Origin: Saprospira sp. CCB-QB6
Lineage (GTDB): Bacteria > Bacteroidota > Bacteroidia > Chitinophagales > Saprospiraceae
DNA length: 64,000 nt
Assembly (NCBI RefSeq): GCF_028464065.1
Contig: NZ_CP116808.1
Span: 1,677,001-1,741,000, forward strand
Direction: 5' to 3'
Part shown: in pieces, positions 27,270 to 35,340 of the stretch
Layout of the letters: the number at the start of each line of letters is the position of its first letter
Numbering within the stretch: position 1 is the stretch's first letter
Translations under genes and position numbers: made by a program
The notes under the pieces: model-generated
What the model saw: only the letters and a program-made list of their open reading frames with translations
Database searches by the model: none
Told to the model about the DNA's origin: nothing

Positions 27270-27465
27270 GGGGCCTGCCCTCGCTTCGCTCAGGCCGTTC
27301 CCTTTCGGGGCTCGCAGGTCTGCTCGGCCCTGCGGCGGCTTTGCCGCCTGGGTCGGCCGCTGCGCGGCACCCCTACAGGCAGCTAGGCCTGCGGCGGGCC
27401 TGCGGCCCGCTCAACATCGGCCTAAGGCCGAGAACTGCTGCCCTGCGGGCGCCCAAAACTGGACC
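27270..27465. repeat. GC-rich mosaic repeat (copy 6)
   Basis: Forward copy starting GGGGCCTGCCC after a T-run. It has CAGGTCTGCTCGGCCC, a GGCGGCTTTGCCGCC hairpin, GGTCGGCC and GGCAGCTAGGCC, then extra GCGGGCCTGCGGCCCGC and GGCCTAAGGCC hairpins. It ends 2 bp before the OmpA-gene stop. Confidence 0.85.
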
Positions 27466-27466
27466 A

Positions 27467-29968
27467 CTAGTATAAACTCAACTCTACCCGACGATCCTCT
27501 AAGGCATTCCCCTCCGATTTCCGCTCGCCAAAAGCCGCTACACTAATCCGATCCGCCGCTATCTGCGAAGTCTGCAGCAAATATCGCTTGACTGCCTCCG
27601 CCCGCGCAACAGATAAAGCCTCATTTTTAGCACTGTTGCCCGTCTTGCTCGCATAACCCGATATGTCTAACTTTAAATTCGGCTGCTGACGCAATATACT
27701 CCCAATAAGATCCAAACTCCGCTGAGCCTGTACACTCAAGTCCGCCGAAGCATTCGCAAAGTAGATCCGACTACTATATTGCCCAACCTTAGCCATCGGC
27801 TGCCCTTTTAACTGCCGATTTAAATCGCCTAACATCCCCACAGATTGCTTAATTTCTAACAATTCTTGCTTCAACCGATGATTTTCTGCCTGCAAGGCCG
27901 CTAACTCTGCCTCATTCTGAACCTGAGGCAATTGCGCGATTTCAGCTTCTTTCTGGGCCAAAGCGGCCTTCAAATCAGCTAATTCCTTGGTTTTTAAGGC
28001 CAATTCCATCAAAGCCGCCGAATCTGCTACCTGCCGATAAACAGTATCAACAACTACTAGACGCTCTTCTTCTGCTCTGGTCACAGAATCTCGACGCATT
28101 TTTTCCAAATCTAATCGCAATTGGGCCAACTTTTCCTGCAACTCCTGCTTATTATCATAATGTATAATCGTAGTATCCCGCTGATCTCTGGCCCGCTGTA
28201 ATTCCTGCTCTAATCGCAAACGATCAGCCTCCGCCGCAGCCAAAAGACTATCATTTGCCCCCTCATTGATCCCCCGCAAAGCTAAACCCAAATTGGCCAA
28301 ACTAACTTGCAGGTCCAATAACTGCTGACTAGAATCCCGCATTTGCATATCAATTAATTCCAATTGCTTGTTTAAAGCCAAGAGCTGAGCCTGCTCACTA
28401 CTATCAAAACGCGGAATCTCTTGCTTGATGATGATCACTGAATCTCGCTCTATCAACTCTGTTTGCGTTTGTGTCAAAAACACAGTGTCTATTTGGACCA
28501 GTGTATCTCGAATTACTTCTACTTCCCGCTCTTGCTGATAAACTGTATCTACCCGACTTTGGCCCGCTTCTACTACTGTATCTATTTGGACCAATTGCTT
28601 CTCTCTATAGACCGTATCCACTTGATAAATCGTATCCCGCTTAATGAGGCTAGGCAAACTGTCTATGGTCCTAATTTCTATGTTTTGTCCCCCTTTTTGC
28701 TGCCTCAACCACTCCCAACGCAGTTCATTTAAAGCTTGCTCATGCTTTAGCTGCTCCCGCAAAAGAGCCTGCTCTCTGAGCAGCTCATTCCGAAGGCTTT
28801 CTATGTTTTGGGCCTCTTTTTCTTGGACCAATAAAAGTTCTTGCTGCCGCTGCTCCGCCTCCAAAAGCGCTAAGCGATTGGCCAAATGATTGGCCGCTGG
28901 AGTAGCTGGATAAGTTCCTTCAGGCGGAGTTGCCGCCCCTTTTTCCAACTCATTTTTTTGTGTCGTAGCTTGACTGCTGTCTGCCGCTTGGGCGGCTTCT
29001 CTTGTTTGGAGCAAGCTCATTTCATTGGTAAAAATGATGGGCGCATCAAATGCACTACTGCTCCAACCAAAGCTATAATAAAGCCCTAGGGAATTATAGG
29101 TAAAGGCATCAAAATTTCGATTATCTGTTCCTCTTTTTTGGCCCTGTTGGTTGCTGGGATTAGCTGCATAGGCTTGGGCCGTACTGTTGTAGTTATCGGG
29201 ATAATCGCCACTGACATCATCCAAATAATCGCTAAAGGTATAGAACAACTGTGTTTGCAGTTGTAAGCTCAGGCGTTGCGCTAAACGGAATTTAAGCCCA
29301 AAGCCCAAACTCGTCTGCCAGGTCCAAGGCGAATAAGCTTGGCCCTCCGTTTTTAGTGCTCGCAAATCGGTTTCAAAAATGCCATCCTGCTCAATTTCAA
29401 AAGCGAGATTGGCATTAGGGTCATTTTCGGCCAAATTATAAATGCGGCCATTAGACCAATAATGATAGCGTTGCCCATTGGCTAAGTACAAATCGGCTTT
29501 GTTGCTGAAATGGCTAAAACCTAAACCCAAAGAGAAAAAGGGCGTACAAAAAGCATTGGGTCCAAACACTCGCCCGTTATCGGTATAATAAACAAAATCG
29601 ACTTGGCCGCTATAGACCTTCATTTCGGCATTGAGGGCCCGAGAAAAATAAGGATCATCGGTTTGAAGCTCTCCTGCTCGATTTTGGTAGCGGTCATTGG
29701 TCCGCATCAGGTGGCTACTGCCCGAAAAGCGGAGGGTCCAAGCTGCAGACAGGCGTTTTTCTAGCGCAATTTGATAACTTAAATAGCTGGCCATTTCCTC
29801 AACATTTTGGTAGGCGGATTGATTGGTCCAGAGCCGTTGGTTGAGGTCGCCATAATATTGGCTAAAGCCCGTAGAGGCGCCAATTTTCCAGTGAAAATCG
29901 GTTTGTTGGGCCTGCAAAAGGGCCGTACTCAATAAAAAAGCGGCAAGTAAAGGGAGATATTTAGACAT
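27467..29968 (-). CDS. OmpA-family outer-membrane protein with long coiled coil
   Basis: 833 aa. Signal peptide (about 1-20, ending ALLQAQ). Residues 21-320 form an outer-membrane beta-barrel (many aromatic strands, for example GLGFSHFSNKADLYLANG). A very long coiled coil follows (about 360-720), rich in Gln/Glu/Leu. The last ~110 residues are an OmpA peptidoglycan-binding domain (FANASADLS, LDISGYASKTGNSAKNEALS, ARAEAVKRYL, DRRVELSLY). It likely anchors the outer membrane to peptidoglycan. The length and coiled coil are unusual for OmpA-type proteins (usually 350-650 aa). Confidence 0.88.
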   Translation of the reverse strand: MSKYLPLLAAFLLSTALLQAQQTDFHWKIGASTGFSQYYGDLNQRLWTNQSAYQNVEEMASYLSYQIALEKRLSAAWTLRFSGSSHLMRTNDRYQNRAGELQTDDPYFSRALNAEMKVYSGQVDFVYYTDNGRVFGPNAFCTPFFSLGLGFSHFSNKADLYLANGQRYHYWSNGRIYNLAENDPNANLAFEIEQDGIFETDLRALKTEGQAYSPWTWQTSLGFGLKFRLAQRLSLQLQTQLFYTFSDYLDDVSGDYPDNYNSTAQAYAANPSNQQGQKRGTDNRNFDAFTYNSLGLYYSFGWSSSAFDAPIIFTNEMSLLQTREAAQAADSSQATTQKNELEKGAATPPEGTYPATPAANHLANRLALLEAEQRQQELLLVQEKEAQNIESLRNELLREQALLREQLKHEQALNELRWEWLRQQKGGQNIEIRTIDSLPSLIKRDTIYQVDTVYREKQLVQIDTVVEAGQSRVDTVYQQEREVEVIRDTLVQIDTVFLTQTQTELIERDSVIIIKQEIPRFDSSEQAQLLALNKQLELIDMQMRDSSQQLLDLQVSLANLGLALRGINEGANDSLLAAAEADRLRLEQELQRARDQRDTTIIHYDNKQELQEKLAQLRLDLEKMRRDSVTRAEEERLVVVDTVYRQVADSAALMELALKTKELADLKAALAQKEAEIAQLPQVQNEAELAALQAENHRLKQELLEIKQSVGMLGDLNRQLKGQPMAKVGQYSSRIYFANASADLSVQAQRSLDLIGSILRQQPNLKLDISGYASKTGNSAKNEALSVARAEAVKRYLLQTSQIAADRISVAAFGERKSEGNALEDRRVELSLY

Positions 29969-30000
29969 AGGAAGAAGCGTTTAATTGAGGGAGGAAGTTT

Positions 30001-30145
30001 TGCGGTGGACAGGCGGCGAAGCCGCCGCAGGCCTAGCTGCCTGTAGGGGTGGCCCGAAGGGCCAGACCCAGCCGCCGAAGGCGGCGCAGGGCCGAGCAGA
30101 CCTGCGAGCCCCGAAAGGGAGCGGCGGGCGTAGCCCGCAGGCCCC
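30001..30145. repeat. GC-rich mosaic repeat (copy 7, inverted)
   Basis: Contains CAGGCGGCGAAGCCGCCGCAGGCCTAGCTGCC ... GGCCAGACCCAGCCGCCGAAGGCGG ... GGGCCGAGCAGACCTGCGAG ... GGGCGTAGCCCGCAGGCCCC plus an A-run. It ends 11 bp before the stop of the upstream minus-strand gene. Confidence 0.85.
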
Positions 30146-30155
30146 AAAAAAATAA

Positions 30156-31331
30156 TTAACGCTCTAACTTAGCCGTCAAGTTAATTTGTACACTAATGCC
30201 AAAATTTGGGCGCACATAGACCCGGCTGCCCAGACCAGAAATCTGGCCTGCCGTATTGGCCTCTTCCAAGAAAGTGGCGCCTGCATTGAGGTAAATAAAC
30301 TGATAGAGTTTGTGGCTGAGCCCTAAGTATACTGGGCGTTTGAAGATAGGACCACTGAGATCGTTGCCATTTTGGCCTAGGTCTCTAAAATTGTTGACAT
30401 AAGCGCCCACCGTGATAGCCGTATTGCTGAGAATGCGGGGCGCAAAAGCGCGCTTGCCCAATGGAAACGCCAGGCCGATAAAGGCCGAGCTGCCGATGGA
30501 AAGATTAGAAAAGTCGCCCTCTACATAAGTGCCGCCATAGCCGAGTTGGATAGACAGCTGTCGGTCAGTTTTCTCCGTTTCATAATCGTTGATATAGCGG
30601 CTATCGCTCAATTTGGCCAAATTGGTATTGAGAATTTGGTCCAATTCGCCATGAATGAGCGTTTTGAGATCGGCGATGAGTTTTTTGCGGTATTCGATTC
30701 GGGCCTCATCCTTACTTTTGCCCAAAAAGAGAAACTTTCCCTTAGACAATTTGGCCTTTTCGATTTGGCGAAGCGTCTGTTTGATGATATCAGAAAAGCC
30801 ATCAAACTGAATATTGGCGGCGCTGCGGTAGTGTTTTAGGCCTGTTTTGACAATCTTATTCAGATCGGTCATAACTTGATGATTGCTTCTGTTGAGCTGA
30901 ATACTGCTCTTGCTCAGGCCAAAGGTTTGCTCCAAATAAGCATCTAAATGCTGATAGAGTTGTGTTTTCAAAGCCTGTTGTTCGGCGGCATTGATGGGCC
31001 GAAAAAAGCTAATTTTAAAATCGTATTCGGTACTTCCCCGCAGCTTATAATTGATAGGGAGATTAAACTCCGTGGTCAGCTTATCAAAGGGACGTTTCCA
31101 GGCCGCCACATAGAGCGGTAGACGTTTTTCGCTGCCCTTATCATTATAGACCGCAATTTCTACATAATTGACATCCTGCGGCGCCTTGCCTTGCAACAAA
31201 ATATGCGTTTCGGCTGGCAGCGGTTGGTTATTATTGAAAGCCGCCTTTTCATAGTCAAAACTAACGGCTTTATGCTGCCCAAAAAGGGAGCTGGCGCAGC
31301 AAAAAAATAGAATGGGGAATAAGTACTTCAT
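30156..31331 (-). CDS. Secreted or outer-membrane protein, function unknown
   Basis: 391 aa with a signal peptide (about 1-18, ending SLFGQ). Residues 20-130 are beta-rich, 130-265 are helical and Lys-rich, and the C-terminal ~120 residues alternate hydrophobic and polar positions (GYGGTYVEGDF, IGLAFPLGKRAFAPRI, VYLGLSHKLYQFIYLNAGATF), as in a membrane beta-barrel. No family is recognised. It lies 15 nt beyond the MscS gene stop on the same strand, so it may be its downstream operon partner. Confidence 0.75.
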   Translation of the reverse strand: MKYLFPILFFCCASSLFGQHKAVSFDYEKAAFNNNQPLPAETHILLQGKAPQDVNYVEIAVYNDKGSEKRLPLYVAAWKRPFDKLTTEFNLPINYKLRGSTEYDFKISFFRPINAAEQQALKTQLYQHLDAYLEQTFGLSKSSIQLNRSNHQVMTDLNKIVKTGLKHYRSAANIQFDGFSDIIKQTLRQIEKAKLSKGKFLFLGKSKDEARIEYRKKLIADLKTLIHGELDQILNTNLAKLSDSRYINDYETEKTDRQLSIQLGYGGTYVEGDFSNLSIGSSAFIGLAFPLGKRAFAPRILSNTAITVGAYVNNFRDLGQNGNDLSGPIFKRPVYLGLSHKLYQFIYLNAGATFLEEANTAGQISGLGSRVYVRPNFGISVQINLTAKLER

Positions 31332-31346
31332 AGTTGTTTGATTGGG

Positions 31347-32189
31347 CTAGTCACCACTAGCTTGTTTATATATTTTTACTTCTTCTTGAATAAACTTTTG
31401 GCTGGGGATCACCACTTTTTCGTCCTTGGTTTGCAAGGTAATGGCTATGCTGCTAATATCGATGATTTCGCCGCGAATGCCTTTGATCTCGACCTCTTGG
31501 CCTACTTCAAACAGCCGCTTGCCATAAAAACCCGCCAAAATATTGGCCAAGACATCTCTAGATGCAAAGCCGTAGGCAATGGCCGCAGAGCCCATAATGG
31601 CACCCAAAATAATAAAGAGATTAGAACTAATGATCGAGGTATCAATACCCGCCTGTTGTAAGGCCGTCAAACTAATTACGATAAATATCATATAGTAGAC
31701 CACTTGGCTAATGATCTTGCCCGCACCAATGCCCAAAGAAGCTGTAGCCCCTTTAATGACATCTCGAACCAAACCCGCCGCAAAGCCCCCAATAATAAAG
31801 AGTATAATAGCCGAAAAGAGCGTAGGCAAATAGCTAATGAGCTTAGAAATCTCTTTAGAGATGACGGTCCAACCCAAAATATCCGAAGCAGTGGTAATTA
31901 CCAGCAACATCACTAGCCAATACGCCAATTTTCCCATCAGCTCACTAGGCGTTTGCTTAATATTGGCCTTCTCTAGAAAAGAAGAGAGCTGAATCCGTTC
32001 CGCCAACTGATCAAACCGAGCCGTTTTGAGCAATTTCCGTAGGCCTTTATTGATCAATTTGGCTATAAATAACCCGCCTAGAAAAACAAAAAGTGCCCCA
32101 AATAAAGCAGGTAGGGCCGCCATAATTGCCGAGGTTGTTGCCTGTAGTGAAGCAAAAAACAACTCGGTCCACTTACTAATATCTCCCAT
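31347..32189 (-). CDS. MscS-type mechanosensitive channel family protein
   Basis: Inner-membrane protein; with the ATG at 32189 it is 280 aa. A 5' extension to 32267 is possible but looks non-native. Two to four transmembrane helices precede the conserved GSAAIAYGFASRDVLANILAGFY segment (the pore helix and beta-domain entry of MscS proteins), then EVEIKGIRGEIIDISSIAITLQTKDEKVVIPSQKF. Such channels release solutes on osmotic downshock. It is downstream of an ECF sigma factor and a 63-aa ORF on the same strand. Confidence 0.85.
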   Translation of the reverse strand: MGDISKWTELFFASLQATTSAIMAALPALFGALFVFLGGLFIAKLINKGLRKLLKTARFDQLAERIQLSSFLEKANIKQTPSELMGKLAYWLVMLLVITTASDILGWTVISKEISKLISYLPTLFSAIILFIIGGFAAGLVRDVIKGATASLGIGAGKIISQVVYYMIFIVISLTALQQAGIDTSIISSNLFIILGAIMGSAAIAYGFASRDVLANILAGFYGKRLFEVGQEVEIKGIRGEIIDISSIAITLQTKDEKVVIPSQKFIQEEVKIYKQASGD

Positions 32190-32268
32190 GATTAACAAAA
32201 AATTGTGGCCTATTGTTGACCAATAGCCCGTCTTATTGATTAGAGCCCAACAAAAGCTGTTGGTCACT

Positions 32269-32460
32269 TTATTCTTCTTTTTTATCTACTTTTTCTGTGC
32301 AATCTCCTAATAACTGAAAATTGGTTTTAAAAAACGTTGGCCCAAATAGTTCCAAAACATCCCCAATCAACCTAAAAGTCTCTAGCTCCGAAATGACTAC
32401 CGTCTTTAATTTTTCGGGCGGCTGCTTGTCCAAATGCATGCTTTTAAACAAATCTTTCAT
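32269..32460 (-). CDS. Small protein after the ECF sigma factor
   Basis: 63 aa from the ATG at 32460; the longer frame from 32502 would overlap the sigma factor. It has no transmembrane segment and a helical, charged make-up (KSMHLDKQPPEKLKTVVISE), and no family is recognised. The start lies 5 nt beyond the sigma stop, so translation is coupled. A regulator of the sigma factor is a reasonable guess but has no sequence support beyond position. Confidence 0.65.
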   Translation of the reverse strand: MKDLFKSMHLDKQPPEKLKTVVISELETFRLIGDVLELFGPTFFKTNFQLLGDCTEKVDKKEE

Positions 32461-32465
32461 CTTCT

Positions 32466-33044
32466 CTATTTTTTTGCTGGAGAAATACAAGAGGCCAACC
32501 ACTCTCGGCCCCGCTTCAAACGCATCTTAATGGCACTTTCCCCCATTTCTAGGGCCTCCGCCATTTGCTTAATGCTCATCTCTGCATAATATCGCATAGA
32601 CAAAACTACACTATAATCTTTTTTGATATTGGCCAGACAACGCTCCAATTCTTTTACATTGGCCGCCAATAATTCTTGCTGCTCAGCCTCAATGTCATCC
32701 TCACTCATCACATCAAACTCCTCCGGCACTTCCTCTTCTTTCCTTCGCTTGTTTTGCCGAAAATGCTGCATACAATGATTATAAGAAATCGTATTGACCC
32801 ATAAAGAAAAATTGGCCCGCCCCTCAAATTGCGATAATTTGGTAAAGATCTTAATCATAATATCATGCGTCAAATCCTCCGCCAAAGCTTCCCGCTTCAC
32901 CAAGGAAACCGCCTTCCGATACACCAAAGGCGCATAACGATCATACAAAATCCCAAATAAATCACTTTGGCCCTGCTGCACAATCAATTGCACCAATTCC
33001 TCATCACTCAAAGCTGATTGCTCTACCCTACTTTTTACTTGCAT
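32466..33044 (-). CDS. ECF-type RNA polymerase sigma factor
   Basis: 192 aa from the ATG at 33044, which has a purine-rich AGAGAGG upstream; a start at 33119 would add 25 residues. Region 2 is visible (LFGILYDRYAPLVYRKAVSL, EDLTHDIMIKIF, FSLWVNTISYNHCMQHFRQNKRR). Region 4 follows (VVLSMRYYAEMSIKQMAEALE, ESAIKMRLKRGREWL). It lacks regions 1 and 3, so it is an ECF sigma. It heads a unit with the 63-aa ORF and the MscS channel, and probably controls envelope genes including its own operon (inference). Confidence 0.9.
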   Translation of the reverse strand: MQVKSRVEQSALSDEELVQLIVQQGQSDLFGILYDRYAPLVYRKAVSLVKREALAEDLTHDIMIKIFTKLSQFEGRANFSLWVNTISYNHCMQHFRQNKRRKEEEVPEEFDVMSEDDIEAEQQELLAANVKELERCLANIKKDYSVVLSMRYYAEMSIKQMAEALEMGESAIKMRLKRGREWLASCISPAKK

Positions 33045-33208
33045 AGCCTCTCTTTTGTTTATGTTTGCTTGCCTAATTTCAAGATACAACTTTTTCAGAA
33101 TTATTAAATTCTTCCTCAATTTATTGAACCTCTTTCGCCCTACTTAGTTTAGAACTAAAGCAAAGCTTAGTTTAATTCTAAAAATAAGCTTATATTTGTT
33201 TAGTATTT

Positions 33209-33340
33209 GGGGCCTCCGCTGCGGCTTCGCCTTGCGGCGCTACGTTCCGCAGCTCGCTATTCGCTCGGCCCTTCGCCGCTTTCAGCGGCTCGGTCTGGCC
33301 CTGCGGGCCACTGCTGCACATCGCTAGGCCTGCGGGCCTT
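33209..33340. repeat. GC-rich mosaic repeat (copy 8)
   Basis: Forward copy: GGGGCCTCCGCTGCGGC ... GGCGCTACGTTCCGCAGCTCGCTATTCGCTCGGCCC ... CGGTCTGGCCCTGCGGGCCACTGCTGCACATCGCTAGGCC. It fills most of the 33045-33408 gap between a minus-strand gene and nadA. Confidence 0.85.
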
Positions 33341-33408
33341 CAACCCTCTAAATCGCCTTTTTTTGTCCTGAATTCAGGCTTCCACTTTTCATATAATTGA
33401 CACTGATT

Positions 33409-34416
33409 ATGAGCCAACTCTTGCAAAATGCCCAAGAAAACCTCAACGCTAACGGTTTTCTAGATCTAGAAGTAGATCCTACTCTGGACCTCGTCCAAGA
33501 AATTGAAAAACTCAAAAAGGAAAAGAACGCCATTATTTTGGCCCACTATTACCAAGAAAGCGAAATCCAAGATATTGCCGATTATATTGGCGATAGCCTC
33601 GGCCTAGCCCAACAAGCCGCCAATACCGATGCCGATATTATCGTCTTTGCTGGGGTCCACTTTATGGCCGAAACCGCCAAAATGCTCAACCCTAGCAAGA
33701 AGGTGCTTTTGCCTGACCTCAAAGCAGGTTGCTCTCTAGCCGACTCTTGCCCCGCTCCCATTTTCGCCAAGTTTAAGGAAAAACATCCCGATCATGTGGT
33801 GGTGAGCTATATTAACTGTACCGCAGACCTCAAAACCCTAACCGATGTTTGCTGTACCTCTACCAATGCCAAAGCAATCATTGATAGCATTCCCGAAGAT
33901 AAACCCATCATCTTCGCTCCCGATAAAAATCTTGGCGCTTACCTCAATAAGGTAACGGGCCGCGATATGATTCTCTGGAACGGCTCCTGCATGGTCCATG
34001 AAATTTTCTCTCAAGAAAAGATCGTTAAACTCAAAGAACGCCATCCCAACGCCCTACTTATTGCCCATCCCGAATGTGAGGCCCACCTCCTCGATATGGC
34101 CGATCATGTAGGCTCTACCAGCTCTTTGCTACGCTTTACGGCCGAGTCTACAGCTAAGGAGTTTATCGTCGCTACCGAAGTGGGCATTATCCACCAAATG
34201 GAAAAGGCCAATCCCGAAAAGACCTTTATTCCCGCTCCACCCAATAATACTTGCGCCTGCAACGAATGCCCCCACATGAAGCGCAATACGATGGAGAAAC
34301 TTTACCTCTGCATGAAGCACGAACTGCCCGAAATCCACCTACAAGAAAAACAGATTGTAGAAGGTAGAAAATGTATCGATCGTATGCTAGAGGTTTCGGC
34401 TAAGGCTGGCTTTTAA
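33409..34416 (+). CDS. nadA: Quinolinate synthase NadA
   Basis: Condenses iminoaspartate (made by NadB) with dihydroxyacetone phosphate to quinolinate in NAD synthesis; cytosolic [4Fe-4S] enzyme. Start at the ATG 33409 (335 aa). Signatures visible: [75 protein letters not shown] and the C-terminal [20 protein letters not shown] with cluster cysteines. The first part of the operon seems to be only this gene and the 78-aa ORF; NadB and NadC are not in the window. Confidence 0.97.
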   Translation: MSQLLQNAQENLNANGFLDLEVDPTLDLVQEIEKLKKEKNAIILAHYYQESEIQDIADYIGDSLGLAQQAANTDADIIVFAGVHFMAETAKMLNPSKKVLLPDLKAGCSLADSCPAPIFAKFKEKHPDHVVVSYINCTADLKTLTDVCCTSTNAKAIIDSIPEDKPIIFAPDKNLGAYLNKVTGRDMILWNGSCMVHEIFSQEKIVKLKERHPNALLIAHPECEAHLLDMADHVGSTSSLLRFTAESTAKEFIVATEVGIIHQMEKANPEKTFIPAPPNNTCACNECPHMKRNTMEKLYLCMKHELPEIHLQEKQIVEGRKCIDRMLEVSAKAGF

Positions 34417-34433
34417 GTAAAAAATAAATTGCT

Positions 34434-34670
34434 ATGACTAACATTAGCCTCCAAGCAGCTTTAGCCGCTCTAGAGCAAGAGCAAAGCCTAAAAGGCTATC
34501 AGTTAGCCGAGCTAGAGCCTAAAGTAGAAGCCCTAATTGCTATGCAATTGAATAAATTGGGGCTGCTCATTCAAGAGCAACAAATTTACTATGAAGAGGA
34601 GGATATTCAAGATGATGCAGAAATAGATGACTATGACTGGAAAATCATTCCTCCCCCTCCAGTCGACTAA
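34434..34670 (+). CDS. Small acidic protein after nadA
   Basis: 78 aa beginning 17 nt after nadA. Ala/Leu/Glu-rich helix (residues 1-50), then an acidic tail ending IPPPPVD. No family recognised. A strong intrinsic terminator starts 6 nt after its stop, so it closes the nadA transcript. Confidence 0.7.
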   Translation: MTNISLQAALAALEQEQSLKGYQLAELEPKVEALIAMQLNKLGLLIQEQQIYYEEEDIQDDAEIDDYDWKIIPPPPVD

Positions 34671-34675
34671 AGCAA

Positions 34676-34703
34676 AAGGCCAAACCCTTCTGGGTTTGGC
34701 CTT
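34676..34703 (+). terminator. Intrinsic terminator of the nadA operon
   Basis: AAGGCCAAACCC (34676-34687) pairs with GGGTTTGGCCTT (34692-34703), with a four-base loop, then TTTT. A-residues precede it, so it may work on both strands. Confidence 0.92.
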
Positions 34704-34710
34704 TTTTATG

Positions 34711-34938
34711 GTCCAGAGGCGGGCTTTGCCCGCCCCGGCTGAGGGATGGACAGCAGTGGCCCGCAGGGCCAGACCGAGCAAAAAATGCGCAGCATTTTTT
34801 GTGAAGGGCCGAGCGAGTAGCGAGCTGCGACACAGCCCGACCCGCCCAAAATTCATGAGGGTTTTAACCCTCATTGATAGATCTTCGCAAAGCGATACCT
34901 TGCTTGCGGTGGGTTTTAACCCGCCGAGAGCAGCCCCA
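34711..34938. repeat. GC-rich mosaic repeat (copy 9, CAGCCCC type) with two embedded palindromes
   Basis: Contains GGCTGAGGGATGGACAGCAGTGGCC, CAGACCGAGC, AAAATGCGCAGCATTTT, GGGCCGAGCGAGTAGCGAGCTGCG and ACAGCCCGACCCG. Palindromes TGAGGGTTTTAACCCTCA (34856-34873) and GGTGGGTTTTAACCCGCC (34908-34925) are embedded before the CAGCCCC end. Confidence 0.8.
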
Positions 34939-34942
34939 AAAC

Positions 34943-35335
34943 CTAAAGTACTGCCTGCAATTCCTCCCAGCGAATATCAGAATGAGAACAATCCATCAGG
35001 GCCTGCCCATTTTGGACCACAATCAATTGCGGAGATTGGTGCATTACGCCCAATTCTTCGGCGATGGCGTTAGAGATTTCTCGGTAGGCGATGAGGTCCA
35101 AAAAGTACATCTTTGGCCCCTGCCCCTCCGCATAATCCCAGCTTCGTTCTAGCCTTTTTTTGGCCATCGAGCTGATAGAACAGCGAGTACTATGTTTAAA
35201 CAAAACGATCTTTTCGTTTTCCGATTGGGCCAAAGCCGCCTCCAAATCGTTTAGGCTGCGCAAAGGCTGCCAAGGCAGGGCCGCTTGCTGCTCCTCGCCC
35301 CCCTGCTTTCCAAATAACTGATCAAAAAATCCCAT
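34943..35335 (-). CDS. ytxJ: Bacillithiol-system redox protein YtxJ
   Basis: 130 aa thioredoxin-like-fold protein. It has the YtxJ features KHSTRCSISSMAKKR (with the redox-type cysteine), YFLDLIAYREISNAIAEELGV, HQSPQLIVVQNGQ and CSHSDI. The family is linked to bacillithiol redox control (BrxC-like). It starts 5 nt after the ubiD-family stop on the same strand, so the two are co-transcribed. Its own stop lies 4 nt from a GC-rich mosaic repeat. Confidence 0.88.
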   Translation of the reverse strand: MGFFDQLFGKQGGEEQQAALPWQPLRSLNDLEAALAQSENEKIVLFKHSTRCSISSMAKKRLERSWDYAEGQGPKMYFLDLIAYREISNAIAEELGVMHQSPQLIVVQNGQALMDCSHSDIRWEELQAVL

Positions 35336-35340
35336 AGCTT

